Below are positions 17,176 through 26,449 of a stretch of DNA of 64,000 nucleotides, in pieces. The notes under the pieces are model-generated. The model was not told where the DNA came from. It worked only from the letters and a program-made list of their open reading frames with translations, and did no database searches. The stretch covers positions 372,001-436,000 of the forward strand of contig NZ_NJIX01000005.1 in the NCBI RefSeq assembly GCF_002209485.1. Direction: 5' to 3'. Made by a program: the position numbers and the translations under genes. Every line of letters begins with the position of its first letter. Positions within the stretch are counted from its first letter, which is position 1. This DNA is from Achromobacter sp. HZ34 (GTDB taxonomy: Bacteria > Pseudomonadota > Gammaproteobacteria > Burkholderiales > Burkholderiaceae_B).

Positions 17176-18429
17176 TCAGATGGCCTGTTCCGCGCGCAGC
17201 CCTTCGATCTCCGCGCCGCTCAAACCCAGTTCGCTCAGCACTTCGTCGGTATGCTGCCCCAGCGTCGGCGGACCGTCGCCCAGGCGCAGTGCGGTATTGC
17301 GAAAACGGAAGGGGCTGCGCACTTGCGGCATCGCCATGCCATCGGGATGCGGTACCGAGAAGCGCATTTCCCGATGCACGACCTGCGGGTCCTCGAACAC
17401 ATCGCCTATCGTGTTGATCGGCGCGGACGGCACGCCTTCGCTTTCCAGCGCCGCCAGCAAGGTGCCCTTGTCATGCTGGATCAATTGTTCATCCAGCCAG
17501 GGATCCAGCAGCTCCAGATTGACCACCCGGCCGGCGTTGGTACGGAAGCGCTCGTCCTGCGCCATTTCCGGATGGCCCAGCACCTTGCACAGCTTGGCGT
17601 ACTGCGCGTCCGAGCCGATGGCCATGATGATGTAGCCGTCGCGGCATTGATACACCCGCTGCGGCTGGATATTGGGATGGCGATTGCCCCGCCGCGGCGG
17701 CACCTTGTCGGTCAGCATATAGTTCATCGCCTGGTTGGCCAGCAGCGTCACCCCCACGTCCAGCATGGACATGTCGATATGCTCGCCCTCGCCGCTCACT
17801 TCCCGTCGCGCCAGCGCCGCCAATATGCCCGTGGCGGCATACAGGCCGGTAATCAGGTCGACCATGGGCACGCCTATCTTCATCGGTCCACCACCGGGAC
17901 GGTCATCCGATTCGCCCGTGATGCTCATCAGGCCGCTCATCGCCTGGATCATGAAGTCGTAGGCCGGCTGCTTCGCCCGCGGCCCGGTTTGCCCGAAGCC
18001 GGTGATGGAGCAATACACCAGGCGTGGATTCTCCTTGCGCAATTGCTCGTAGCCCAGGCCCAGGCCGTCCAGCACGCCAACCTTGAAATTCTCCAGGACG
18101 ACGTCAGCGTCGCGCGCCATGCGGCGAATCAGCGCCTGCCCGCGAGGCGACTTCAGGTTGACCGTCACCGACCGCTTGCCACGGTTGCAGATCAGGTAGT
18201 AACCGGACTCATTGGACTTGCCACCATCCGGCTTTTGCAGGAAAGGCGGCCCCCATACCCGCGTGTCGTCGCCGACACCGGGCTGTTCGATCTTGGTGAC
18301 CGTGGCGCCCAGATCGGCCAGGGTCTGGCTGGCCCAGGGGCCGGCCAGCACGCGGCTGAGATCGAGCACGCGGATATGGGACAAAGGATGGGACGGCTGC
18401 TGTGACATGTCGCGGGGAACTCCAATCAT
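17176..18429 (-). CDS. CaiB/BaiF (type III) CoA-transferase
   Basis: 417 residues. N-terminal VLDLSRVLAGPWASQ and the CoA-binding region around NLKSPRGQAL are family hallmarks. D191 in VPMVDLITGLYAA aligns with the catalytic aspartate of formyl-CoA transferase. Transfers CoA between carboxylic acids, probably activating the acid handled by this operon. The first ATG (18429) overlaps the stop of the upstream Bug gene as ATGA, suggesting coupling; an internal ATG at 18408 begins closer to the conserved domain and is a possible alternative. Confidence 0.9.
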   Translation of the reverse strand: MIGVPRDMSQQPSHPLSHIRVLDLSRVLAGPWASQTLADLGATVTKIEQPGVGDDTRVWGPPFLQKPDGGKSNESGYYLICNRGKRSVTVNLKSPRGQALIRRMARDADVVLENFKVGVLDGLGLGYEQLRKENPRLVYCSITGFGQTGPRAKQPAYDFMIQAMSGLMSITGESDDRPGGGPMKIGVPMVDLITGLYAATGILAALARREVSGEGEHIDMSMLDVGVTLLANQAMNYMLTDKVPPRRGNRHPNIQPQRVYQCRDGYIIMAIGSDAQYAKLCKVLGHPEMAQDERFRTNAGRVVNLELLDPWLDEQLIQHDKGTLLAALESEGVPSAPINTIGDVFEDPQVVHREMRFSVPHPDGMAMPQVRSPFRFRNTALRLGDGPPTLGQHTDEVLSELGLSGAEIEGLRAEQAI

Positions 18430-19379
18430 TGCTTCGGGATGTGCGCTTTCTCTATCACTTCACGCCAGCGCGTCTGCTCCTTGCGCAGCAGCTCCGCCAT
18501 CTGTTCAGGCGTATTGGCGATGGCCAGGATGCCCTGGTCCAGCATGCGCTGCTTCACGTCCGGCTCGGCGATGGTGGCCTGCAGGGCCGCGGACAGCTTC
18601 TGCACGATGGCCTCCGGCGTGGCCTTGGGCACCGTGATGTAGTTGATGGGCGAAGCGTCATAGCCCGGCAGCGTTTTCGACATCGGCGGCACGCCCGGCA
18701 GCAGCGGCAGTTCCTCGGCAGTCGTCACGCCCAGCGGAATCAGGCGGCCGTCCTTGATGAAGGATGTGTAGATGCCAACCGTGTCGATCGCGATGTCGCC
18801 GTTGCCGCCGACCAGGTCCTTCACCGCATCGCCGGTGCCCTTGTAGGGAATGTGCTGCAAGCGTATGCCAGCCAGGATCTGCAAGAGCTCGCCGTTCAGA
18901 TGGCTCGATGCACCGATACCCGCGCTGACGAAATTCAGCTCACCCGGGCTTTTCCTGGCCAACTCGATCAGCTGCTGCAGGCTGTTCACGCCCAGCTTCT
19001 TGTTGACCACCAGTACACTGGGCGCCAATGAAACCTGCGACACCGGCCGCAGATCTGCGGGGTCATATGGCATGGTCTTCATCAGATAGGGCAAGGTCAT
19101 CTGCTGCCCCGGCGTGGTGTACAGCAAGGTGTAGCCGTCCGCCTCGGCGCGGGCCACGGCGGCGGCGCCTATCATGCCGCCGGCACCGGCCTTGTTCTCC
19201 ACGATGACCGGCTGGCCCAGCTTCTTGCCCAGGGTATCGGCCACCACGCGGGCCGTGACATCGGCGCCGCCGCCCGGCGCGAAGGGCACGATCATGCGTA
19301 TGGGATGGTCCGGGTAAGCGGCGTGCGCCGTGCCGGCCACCAGGGCCAGCGCGCAGACGCGCGTCAGAAATCGCAGCAT
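18426..19379 (-). CDS. Bug/TctC family solute-binding receptor
   Basis: 317-residue periplasmic receptor. Signal peptide 1-20 (MLRFLTRVCALALVAGTAHA), then IVPFAPGGGADVTARVVAD and VENKAGAGGMIGAAAVA. Its stop overlaps the CoA-transferase start (ATGA), linking the receptor physically to CoA activation and making it likely that the ligand is the acid activated by that enzyme. Starts 74 bases downstream of the LysR gene. Confidence 0.93.
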   Translation of the reverse strand: MLRFLTRVCALALVAGTAHAAYPDHPIRMIVPFAPGGGADVTARVVADTLGKKLGQPVIVENKAGAGGMIGAAAVARAEADGYTLLYTTPGQQMTLPYLMKTMPYDPADLRPVSQVSLAPSVLVVNKKLGVNSLQQLIELARKSPGELNFVSAGIGASSHLNGELLQILAGIRLQHIPYKGTGDAVKDLVGGNGDIAIDTVGIYTSFIKDGRLIPLGVTTAEELPLLPGVPPMSKTLPGYDASPINYITVPKATPEAIVQKLSAALQATIAEPDVKQRMLDQGILAIANTPEQMAELLRKEQTRWREVIEKAHIPKQ

Positions 19380-19453
19380 GGGTCAGTCTCCTTGTTGTTC
19401 GCCCGCGTATGCGGACGTGTCGTTGTATTCAGCGTCATGCCATGGATCGCGCA

Positions 19454-20401
19454 TCACGCAAGATCCGGCGGCAGCGCATCCAGGCTGGCCAGCGAGGCGC
19501 TGACCACCTCGCGCAGCAAGTCGGTCACCACCTTCACGGCCTGGGTCGGGCGGTCCGTCAACATCAGCGTCACCATGCGCAGCACCTTGGGCTGGACGAT
19601 TTCCGCCGCCTGCAGATGGCCGCGCTCGACCTCGGCGCTGACCGTATGCCAGGGCAGCACCGTATAGCCGGCGCGCTTGACCACCATCTGCTTCTGGATG
19701 AGGCCTGAGTCCGCCTCGATCGACACGCGGATGTCTATGTCATGGCGCCGTCCCATCTCGTCCAGCATCATGCGTACGGACGAGGGCTTGCGCGACAGCA
19801 CCAGCGGCAGCCCGTCCAGCTTGGCGAACGGCACTTGCGGCCCCGCCGTCACCTGGTCTCCCGGCGGCCCGATCAGATAGGAAGGCAGCCGCAGCAGCAC
19901 TTCTTCACCGGACGCCAGCGCGTCGTGGCTGCGGTAAGGCAGGCCGATATCGAGCTCGCGCCGCTGCAGCCAGGTTTCGATCTGCCCCGCGCCGCATTCG
20001 ATGATCTGCATATGGATGCCGGGATATTCTTTCTGCACGCGCAGCAGCAAAGGTACGATCAGTGCCTCGCTCAGCGACGGCAAGGTGCCGATGCGCACGG
20101 TGCCGGTGACGCGCCCATGGGCCGCCGCCACTACGTCGTTCAGGGCGTCGGCGCCGGTCAGTACCTGCTCTGCCACCGGCAGGACGAGTTGCCCCAGCTC
20201 GGTCAAGCCTACGCCACGGCCGTTGCGGGTAAACAGATAGCCGCCACACTGCTTTTCCAGCATGGACAGGTAGCGGCTGACGGCCGGCTGGCTCACGCCC
20301 AGGTCGATCGCCACCTTGGTGATGCTGCCGCTGCGCGCGACCAGGGAAAAAATCCGCAGCGCGCGCAGGTCCCAGCCCTGCGCTTCACTATGCTTGGCCA
20401 T
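19454..20401 (-). CDS. LysR-family transcriptional regulator
   Basis: 315 residues: N-terminal winged HTH (about 10-70; FSLVARSGSITKVAIDLGVS, then AVSRYLSMLE) and a substrate-binding-like effector domain with TVRIGTLPSLSEALIVP. The regulator is sandwiched between two Bug receptor genes, all on one strand. It may control the CoA-transferase operon and the divergent double acyl-CoA dehydrogenase. The stop codon of this gene lies 74 bases from the next receptor gene. Confidence 0.92.
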   Translation of the reverse strand: MAKHSEAQGWDLRALRIFSLVARSGSITKVAIDLGVSQPAVSRYLSMLEKQCGGYLFTRNGRGVGLTELGQLVLPVAEQVLTGADALNDVVAAAHGRVTGTVRIGTLPSLSEALIVPLLLRVQKEYPGIHMQIIECGAGQIETWLQRRELDIGLPYRSHDALASGEEVLLRLPSYLIGPPGDQVTAGPQVPFAKLDGLPLVLSRKPSSVRMMLDEMGRRHDIDIRVSIEADSGLIQKQMVVKRAGYTVLPWHTVSAEVERGHLQAAEIVQPKVLRMVTLMLTDRPTQAVKVVTDLLREVVSASLASLDALPPDLA

Positions 20402-20410
20402 GGGTGTCGC

Positions 20411-21379
20411 TTATTCGATGGACAGGTGTTCGGCGGCGATGATGGCGTTCCAGCGCTTGATCTCGCTATCGAAGAAGGCCTGGAAAGCCGGCTGGTCGCG
20501 GTAGATCGCCACCGCGCCCATCTCACGCGCCCGCTGCTTCACCACCGGGCTCTCCACCGCCTGGCGTAGCCGCGTCTGCAATTCGCCGATCACCGGCGCG
20601 GGCGTCCCGGCCGGTACGAAGATGCCCCACCAGCTGGACGCATAGACATCGTGCACGCCCAACTCGTCCAGGGTCGGCAGGTCGGGCGCGTCGGCCAGGC
20701 GCTCGGGTGCCGCCACCGCCAGGGCCCGGATGCGGCCGGTCTTCACATGCGACATGGCCTGCAAGGTGTCGAAGTAGGCATCCACCTGGCCACCCAGGAA
20801 ATCGTTGATGGCCGCCGACGTGCCGCGATAGCTGACGTGTGTCACCTGCGCGCCGATCTGGCGCGCGAACAGGGCGGCAGCCAGGTTGGGACTGGACCCC
20901 ACGCCCGAATTGGCGAAGGTCAGGCGCCCGGGCGTCTGCTTGGCGTAGTCCACCAGTTGGTGGACGTCCTGCGCAAGGTCGGCGCGCACGTACAGGATGA
21001 GTGGACTGATGGCGACCTGGGCGATCGGCACGATGTCATGCGGATCGTAAGGCAGCGCCTTGATCATCGCGGGATTGGTGGCGGTGCCCACGCTGCCCAG
21101 GAGCAGCGTGCGGCCATCCGGTTTGCTCTTGGCGACAAAGGCAGTGCCGATGGCGCCGCCGCCCCCCGGCCGGTTATCGGCCAGGATGGTGAGCTTCTGC
21201 CCCGCCTGAAGCTGCTCGGCCAGCAGGCGGCCATACAGATCTGTGATGCCGCCCACCGCATAGGGAATGACGATGCGTTCAACCTGCGTGGCCGCGGGCG
21301 GCGCCGCCCGCGCCGCCAGGGGAAAGCCGACGAGTAAGCCGCAAGCAGCGGCGGCCAGCCATGTCTTCACAACGGTCAT
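20411..21379 (-). CDS. Bug/TctC family solute-binding receptor
   Basis: 322 residues from ATG 21379, which is preceded by GGAGACAAAG. Signal peptide with core AAAACGLLVGFPLAARA. Typical receptor words: IPYAVGGITDLYGRLLA, DNRPGGGGAIGTAFVA and ANSGVGSSPNLAAALFA. It is the first gene of the reverse-strand acyl-CoA operon, divergent from the dehydrogenase fusion. The opening IPYAVGGITD departs from the usual PF.PGG at this position, which may reflect a different ligand. Confidence 0.92.
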   Translation of the reverse strand: MTVVKTWLAAAACGLLVGFPLAARAAPPAATQVERIVIPYAVGGITDLYGRLLAEQLQAGQKLTILADNRPGGGGAIGTAFVAKSKPDGRTLLLGSVGTATNPAMIKALPYDPHDIVPIAQVAISPLILYVRADLAQDVHQLVDYAKQTPGRLTFANSGVGSSPNLAAALFARQIGAQVTHVSYRGTSAAINDFLGGQVDAYFDTLQAMSHVKTGRIRALAVAAPERLADAPDLPTLDELGVHDVYASSWWGIFVPAGTPAPVIGELQTRLRQAVESPVVKQRAREMGAVAIYRDQPAFQAFFDSEIKRWNAIIAAEHLSIE

Positions 21380-21584
21380 CTTTGTCTCCGTGCCTGGCAT
21401 GTTCCCCGCTGCGGGGCGCCCTGCTGTCTTGTTTTGATCCAGGGCCATTCTAAGGACGTTGGCCGTGCGGCATCACAGTGGATTTGTAATAGCTGCCATC
21501 AGCGGTCCGTTATGAAACGACGCCCCACCCCTGCCTAGAATTCCGCCACATGGCCAAGGCCAACCGATTCCAGAAAGGACCACA

Positions 21585-23921
21585 ATGACGGCGCTCGACT
21601 CCCACACCCTGTTCGGCCCCCTGAACCAGCACGCCGAGTTCATGGACGCGGCGGCGGATCTGCTGGCCCAGGCCTCGCCCCTGACGCGCCTGCGCGCGTT
21701 GCGCGGCACGGCACCGGGCTGGGAGCGGCCGCTCTGGCGCCAACTGGCCGATGCCGGCTGGATCGCCGCCGTGGTTCCCGAAGACCGCGGCGGGCTGGGC
21801 CTGGACCTGGAAGCGCTGGGCGCGATCGCCACCGCCGTCGGTGAATCCCCCCTGCCCGAACCCTATCTGGGCGCCGGCGCCATGACAGCGCTGATCCTGC
21901 CCGCCTTTGCCGACCATCCGCCGGTGGCCGATCTGCTGCATGGGGTGCTGGCTGGTGATGCCGTGCTGGGCCTGGCCTGGCAGGAGAACGCGGGCGAACT
22001 GGTGCCGACCTCCGTGTCGACCTCGGTCAATCGCGACAATGGCCGCCTGCATGTGGTCGGCACCAAGCGCTGGGTGGCGCCGGCCGGTGCCGATGGCTGG
22101 CTGGTGCATGCACGCCTGGGTGAATTGCCTACCCTGGTGCTGGTGCGGCCGGACGATGCCGGCGTCACCGTCGAGACGGAGTTGCGCGCCGACGGCAGCT
22201 CGCTGTGTTCTCTGCATATCGATGCCTACCTGCCGGCTTCGTGCCTGCTGGCGCAGGGCCCGCAGGTGGATCACGTGTGCCAGCAGGCCCTGGAATCGGT
22301 ACGCCTGCTGCAATGCAGCGAACTGTATGGCATGGCTCGCCGGGTCTACACCCTGACGCTGGACTACCTGAAGACGCGGGTGCAGTTCGGCAAGCCCATC
22401 GGCACCAACCAGGCCTTGCAGCATCGCATGGTGGATGCCTACATCAGCGTGACCGTCTGCGGCGCCCTGCTGGCCGAGGCGTGGCGCGACAGCGCCGCGC
22501 AACCGACCGCGCAACCCGCGGCGCTGGCCCGGACCGCGACCTTGGCCAAGGCCCGCATCGCCGAACGTGTCGTGGCGCTGTGCCGCGAAGCGGTGCAACT
22601 GCACGGTGCCATCGGCTACACGGATGAATACGACGTCGGCCTGTACCTGAAGCGCGCGCTGCAGGTTTCCAGCTGGTTGGGCAGCCCGCGCACGTTGCAC
22701 GGCCGCTACCTGGCCCTGCGCCAGCCGCAAGGCGATTCCGCGCAGGCCCTGGCGCCAGCCGCCAGCGGCACGGATTATGAAGCCATGAGCGACGACGGCT
22801 TTCGTGTGATGATCCGCGACTTCCTGCGCGAGCACTACCCGCAGGCGCAGCGCCATGTGCCGCGCCGATTGCGCCTGCGTGAAGCGCGCGACTGGTACAT
22901 GACGCTGTCGCGCCAAGGCTGGCTGGCGCCCGCGTGGCCGCGCCAGCATGGCGGCATGGCCTTGTCCCCCGCCAAGCTGCTGGTGTATTTCGAGGAAATG
23001 GAGGGCTGGGGCGCCGCGCGCTTGCCGGACCAGGGCATCATCAACCTGGGCCCCGTATTGATCAAGCACGGCACGCCGGCCCAGCAAGCCCATTATCTGC
23101 CGCGCATCCTCGCGGGCGAGGACATCTGGTGCCAGGGCTATTCCGAACCCAACGCCGGTTCCGACCTGGCCTCCCTGCGCACCGAGGCCGTGCCTGACGG
23201 CGATGACTTCATCGTCAACGGCCAGAAGATCTGGACCACCCTGGCGCACGATGCCACCCACATCTTCGCGCTGGTGCGCACCGACAAGACGGTGAAGCCG
23301 CAGGCCGGCATCAGCTTCCTGTTGATCGACCTGGCCACGCCAGGCGTGACCATACGCCCCATCACCAACATCATCGGCGAGCAGGAGTTTTGCGAAGTCT
23401 TCTTCGAAAACGTGCGGGTGCCGCAAGGCAACCTGGTGGGCGCGTTGAACCAGGGCTGGGGCATCGCCAAGGACCTGCTCGGCTACGAGCGCATCTTCGC
23501 TGGCAGCCCGCAGCAATCGCGCCAGGCCTTGCACCATCTGGAGCAATTGGCGGAAAGCCAGTCGCTGTACGACCTGCCGGAGTTCTGCCAGGTCTACGCG
23601 CGCCTGCTGGGCGATGTGCGCGAACTGGAGGCGCTGTACGGCCGCTTTGCCGACATCGTGCGGCGTGGTGAACTGTTGCCGCCGTCGGTGTCGGCGCTGA
23701 AGATACTGGCCACCGAAACCTATGTCCGCATCGCCCGCCAGATCGTCTATTGGGCCGACGACGCCGGCGCGTCATGGGAAGGCATGCCCATGCCCAACGG
23801 CACCGCGTTGACGCCATGCGCGCCCTTCCTGCAGTCGCTGGTGACGACCATCTACGGCGGATCGAGCGAGATCCAGCGCAACATCGTCGCCAAGGCGGTG
23901 CTGGGCTTACCCAATCACTGA
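21585..23921 (+). CDS. Double-length acyl-CoA dehydrogenase (two fused ACAD domains)
   Basis: 778 residues, twice the normal 380. Domain 1 (about 1-375) ends with the ACAD C-terminal helix word REAVQLHGAIGYTDEYDVG. Domain 2 begins at an internal Met401 (ATG 22785, MSDDGFRVMIRDFLRE). It contains the FAD/substrate loop GYSEPNAGSDLASL, the WTTLAHDATH region and the C-terminal TTIYGGSSEIQRNIVAK. Two-subunit acyl-CoA dehydrogenases for steroid, pimeloyl or aromatic side chains occur as adjacent genes; here they are one chain. Likely oxidises a CoA thioester made by the CaiB operon it faces. An ordinary one-domain enzyme is excluded by length. Confidence 0.88.
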   Translation: MTALDSHTLFGPLNQHAEFMDAAADLLAQASPLTRLRALRGTAPGWERPLWRQLADAGWIAAVVPEDRGGLGLDLEALGAIATAVGESPLPEPYLGAGAMTALILPAFADHPPVADLLHGVLAGDAVLGLAWQENAGELVPTSVSTSVNRDNGRLHVVGTKRWVAPAGADGWLVHARLGELPTLVLVRPDDAGVTVETELRADGSSLCSLHIDAYLPASCLLAQGPQVDHVCQQALESVRLLQCSELYGMARRVYTLTLDYLKTRVQFGKPIGTNQALQHRMVDAYISVTVCGALLAEAWRDSAAQPTAQPAALARTATLAKARIAERVVALCREAVQLHGAIGYTDEYDVGLYLKRALQVSSWLGSPRTLHGRYLALRQPQGDSAQALAPAASGTDYEAMSDDGFRVMIRDFLREHYPQAQRHVPRRLRLREARDWYMTLSRQGWLAPAWPRQHGGMALSPAKLLVYFEEMEGWGAARLPDQGIINLGPVLIKHGTPAQQAHYLPRILAGEDIWCQGYSEPNAGSDLASLRTEAVPDGDDFIVNGQKIWTTLAHDATHIFALVRTDKTVKPQAGISFLLIDLATPGVTIRPITNIIGEQEFCEVFFENVRVPQGNLVGALNQGWGIAKDLLGYERIFAGSPQQSRQALHHLEQLAESQSLYDLPEFCQVYARLLGDVRELEALYGRFADIVRRGELLPPSVSALKILATETYVRIARQIVYWADDAGASWEGMPMPNGTALTPCAPFLQSLVTTIYGGSSEIQRNIVAKAVLGLPNH

Positions 23922-24013
23922 GCTGCCATGCTGGCGCCGGCCGGCCTGGGCGAGGATGCCCAGGCACGGACCGCGGTGACGAGCAGTGCGGGCCTGCCGG
24001 GCCAAGCAGCCCG

Positions 24014-24715
24014 TCAACGGATGGCCTGCAAAAGCGTCATCAGGTCATCGGCGGGCATGACGTCCGCATACTTGCTCGCCATGTCGAACAGATTGACCGC
24101 ATGCGACACCTGTGAACGGTCATAGACGGCGTCCTGCGGCACGACCACCTTGTAGTTCAACGCGCAGGCGTCGACCACGGTGGCTCTTACGCAGCCGCTG
24201 GTGGTGCAGCCCGTGACGACCACCGTATCGACACCCAAGCCGACCAGGTAGCTGGCCAACGCGGTGCCATGGAATGCGCTGGCCTGGTGCTTGGGAATCT
24301 GGATGTCGCCCTGTTGCGGCCGCACTTCCTTGACGAACTCGTAGTCCGGCGCCGACACGTCCATCACGCCAGGCACCTTGGCTTCGAACTGCCCGCGGTC
24401 ATGCGACCGCTTGGGTGCGACGTGCGGATACAGCACGGGAGCGCCCATCGCACGAAAGGTCGCCAACAGCCTGGCGATGTGCGGCACCGCCCGCCAGCCA
24501 TATTCGCCGCAGCTCGTCGGCATCGCGGCGATGGCTTGCTCGATGGGCATGGGCTCATAGCCCATCGACCGGTACTGCACGTCGATCACCAGCAGGGCCG
24601 GGCGTTGGCCGATTCCAGTCGGCGCGCCCCAGCCCGCGCGTCGGTAGATGTCCAGTTCCCGATCGGGAATGATGCCATCCCAGGGGCGCACCTGCTTTTC
24701 CACAACCTCAGTCAT
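24014..24715 (-). CDS. nicF: Isochorismatase-family amidohydrolase, probable maleamate amidase (NicF-type)
   Basis: 233 residues. The cysteine-hydrolase triad is visible: D45 (LVIDVQ), K142 (IPKHQASAF) and C175 (TGCTTSGCVRATVVDA). This is the pattern of N-carbamoylsarcosine amidase and NicF, which hydrolyses maleamate to maleate and ammonia, the last nitrogen-releasing step of pyridine-ring degradation. It has about 30 more N-terminal residues than P. putida NicF as I recall it. ATG 24715 starts four bases after the monooxygenase stop. It is the last gene of the hydroxylase operon; with NicX and NicD nearby the NicF role is likely but inferred from context. Confidence 0.75.
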   Translation of the reverse strand: MTEVVEKQVRPWDGIIPDRELDIYRRAGWGAPTGIGQRPALLVIDVQYRSMGYEPMPIEQAIAAMPTSCGEYGWRAVPHIARLLATFRAMGAPVLYPHVAPKRSHDRGQFEAKVPGVMDVSAPDYEFVKEVRPQQGDIQIPKHQASAFHGTALASYLVGLGVDTVVVTGCTTSGCVRATVVDACALNYKVVVPQDAVYDRSQVSHAVNLFDMASKYADVMPADDLMTLLQAIR

Positions 24716-24719
24716 GATG

Positions 24720-25940
24720 TCAGATCTCCACCGCGGTTGCGTCATATTGGAGCAACCAGTCATAGCGCTCGCGTACCGCCTGCGCGGACCAGTTCTTGTC
24801 GATGTAGGGCCACGCCGTCTCGGTTTCGGCCAGGTCCGGGCTGTGGAATATGCCGAACATATGCAGGGACTCCGCCTTCGTGCGGTTGGCGCGGTCGATG
24901 CGGGCCCGCTCGTAGTGCTGGAGCGCTTGCGGGATATCGTCGGCGCCCTGCTGCAGGCAGCGCGCCAGCACGAATGCATCCTCCATCGTCATATTGACGC
25001 CCATGCCCAGGTACGGCGTCATGGAATGGCAGGCGTCGCCGACCAGCGTCACCTGGCCCTTGGACCACGCGTCCAGCGGATCGCGCACGAACAGCCCCCA
25101 GCGGAAAAGATTCTCCGACCCGACGAACAGGTCGATGATGTCCTGGTGCCAGCCTTCGAAATCTTTCAGCGCATCGGCCAGATCGCCTTTCTCGGACCAG
25201 GATTCGGTGTGCCACGTATCGCTGTCCACCTGCGCGGAAAAACTGACGAACATCTCGCCGTTCTTCTGCACGGGATAGGTGGTGACGTGCGCCGTCGGCC
25301 CCACCCACGTCGAGGCCAGGGCCTCGGCATGCTGCGGTTTCAGTTTGCTCATGGGCGCAAGGCCGCGCCATGCCAGCGCGCCCGTGTAACGTGCCGGCGC
25401 GGGGCCGAACATGGACTGCCGTATGCGTGAGTGCGCGCCATCGCAGCCCACCACAACGTCGCCATCGATGTGACCGCCGTCGTCGAGCAACAGGCGCGCG
25501 CGCCCGTCGACCGTATCCGCGCCTACCGAACGGACACCGAAATGAACCGCATCGGGCTTGATCGCCACCACGGCTTCATACAGCACGCGTTGCAATTCCG
25601 AGCGCAACACCTGGATCAGCGTGTGATCCACTTTCGACGCCTTGGCGTCGCGGTTGTAGACAGACTTCCCTTCGCCGGTTTTCCAGAAACGGATCAACCT
25701 GTCCTGCGGCGGCAGATTGATCTTCTCCAGCGTTTCCTTCAAGCCCAGCGCCGCCATGACTTTCGCGCCATTGGCCGATATCCACAGGCCGGCGCCGACT
25801 TCACGCAGCTCCGGGGATTGTTCGTAGATATCCACATCGAAGCCCTTCTTCAGCAAAGCGAGTGCCAGGGTCAGGCCGCCCATCCCCGCACCCGCGATGA
25901 TCACGTGTGTTGGAGGATGGGTATTGTTGGAGTCAGACAT
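24720..25940 (-). CDS. FAD-dependent aromatic monooxygenase (hydroxypyridine-carboxylate type)
   Basis: 406 residues, class A flavoprotein hydroxylase. FAD-binding GAGMGGLTLALALLKKG near the N-terminus, the VVVGCDGAHSRIR motif, and LVGDACHSMTPYLGMGVNM near residue 310. In the nicotinate pathway NicC hydroxylates and decarboxylates 6-hydroxynicotinate to 2,5-dihydroxypyridine; HpaM does the same from 5-hydroxypicolinate. The gene context (NicX, NicD and NicF types) makes one of these reactions likely. The sequence is only broadly like the P. putida NicC I remember, so I give no symbol. Nine bases separate it from the 2Fe-2S subunit gene. Confidence 0.8.
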   Translation of the reverse strand: MSDSNNTHPPTHVIIAGAGMGGLTLALALLKKGFDVDIYEQSPELREVGAGLWISANGAKVMAALGLKETLEKINLPPQDRLIRFWKTGEGKSVYNRDAKASKVDHTLIQVLRSELQRVLYEAVVAIKPDAVHFGVRSVGADTVDGRARLLLDDGGHIDGDVVVGCDGAHSRIRQSMFGPAPARYTGALAWRGLAPMSKLKPQHAEALASTWVGPTAHVTTYPVQKNGEMFVSFSAQVDSDTWHTESWSEKGDLADALKDFEGWHQDIIDLFVGSENLFRWGLFVRDPLDAWSKGQVTLVGDACHSMTPYLGMGVNMTMEDAFVLARCLQQGADDIPQALQHYERARIDRANRTKAESLHMFGIFHSPDLAETETAWPYIDKNWSAQAVRERYDWLLQYDATAVEI

Positions 25941-25948
25941 GGCGTCTC

Positions 25949-26449
25949 CTATTGGTAATCGGATGGGTTATGAATGAGGTCCATGATGGCCTCAAGAATC
26001 TTTACGTAGCCCGTGCACCTGCAGATATTGCCGCGCAGGTAGTGCCGGACCGTTTCCTCGGACGGCTGTTGGTGACGCGCCAGCATCGCCTTGACCGCCA
26101 GGATCATGCCGGGCGTACAAAAGCCGCATTGCAGGGCACCATGCGCGATGAACGCGCGCTGGATGGGGTCCAGCCGCTTGCCTTGCGCCAGGCCCTCGAT
26201 GGTGGTTACCTCACGGTCCTGCGCGTCGGCGCACAGTGTCGTGCAGCTGGACGTCGGATTGCCGTCCACCAGCACCGTGCAGGCGCCGCAGACCTGCACA
26301 TCGCAGGACCGCTTGGTGCCCTTGAGCTGGAGCCGCTCGCGCAACACGTCGATCAACATGTCACAAGGCTCGATGTCCAGGGATGTCGCTGCGCCGTTGA
26401 GCTTGAAATCCACGCGCATCATGGGAAATTCGTGTTCGGTCTGACTCAT
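25949..26449 (-). CDS. 2Fe-2S subunit of molybdenum hydroxylase (CoxS/NicA-like)
   Basis: 166 residues with two [2Fe-2S] clusters: the plant-ferredoxin type (CDVQVCGACTVLVDG, then SC) and the second, helical type (QCGFCTPGM, then ICRCTGY). It is the small electron-transfer subunit of xanthine-oxidase-family hydroxylases, passing electrons from the Mo centre to FAD. ATG 26449 overlaps the stop of the FAD-subunit gene (ATGA); a GTG nine bases upstream is less likely. Part of a three-subunit enzyme with 26446-27321 and 28189-30486. Confidence 0.92.
   Translation of the reverse strand: MSQTEHEFPMMRVDFKLNGAATSLDIEPCDMLIDVLRERLQLKGTKRSCDVQVCGACTVLVDGNPTSSCTTLCADAQDREVTTIEGLAQGKRLDPIQRAFIAHGALQCGFCTPGMILAVKAMLARHQQPSEETVRHYLRGNICRCTGYVKILEAIMDLIHNPSDYQ

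Noticed and set aside
21510-23546. A 678-codon open frame on the - strand opposite the double acyl-CoA dehydrogenase
   Set aside because: Antisense shadow; composition is Gln/Arg/His-rich and no motif is present.
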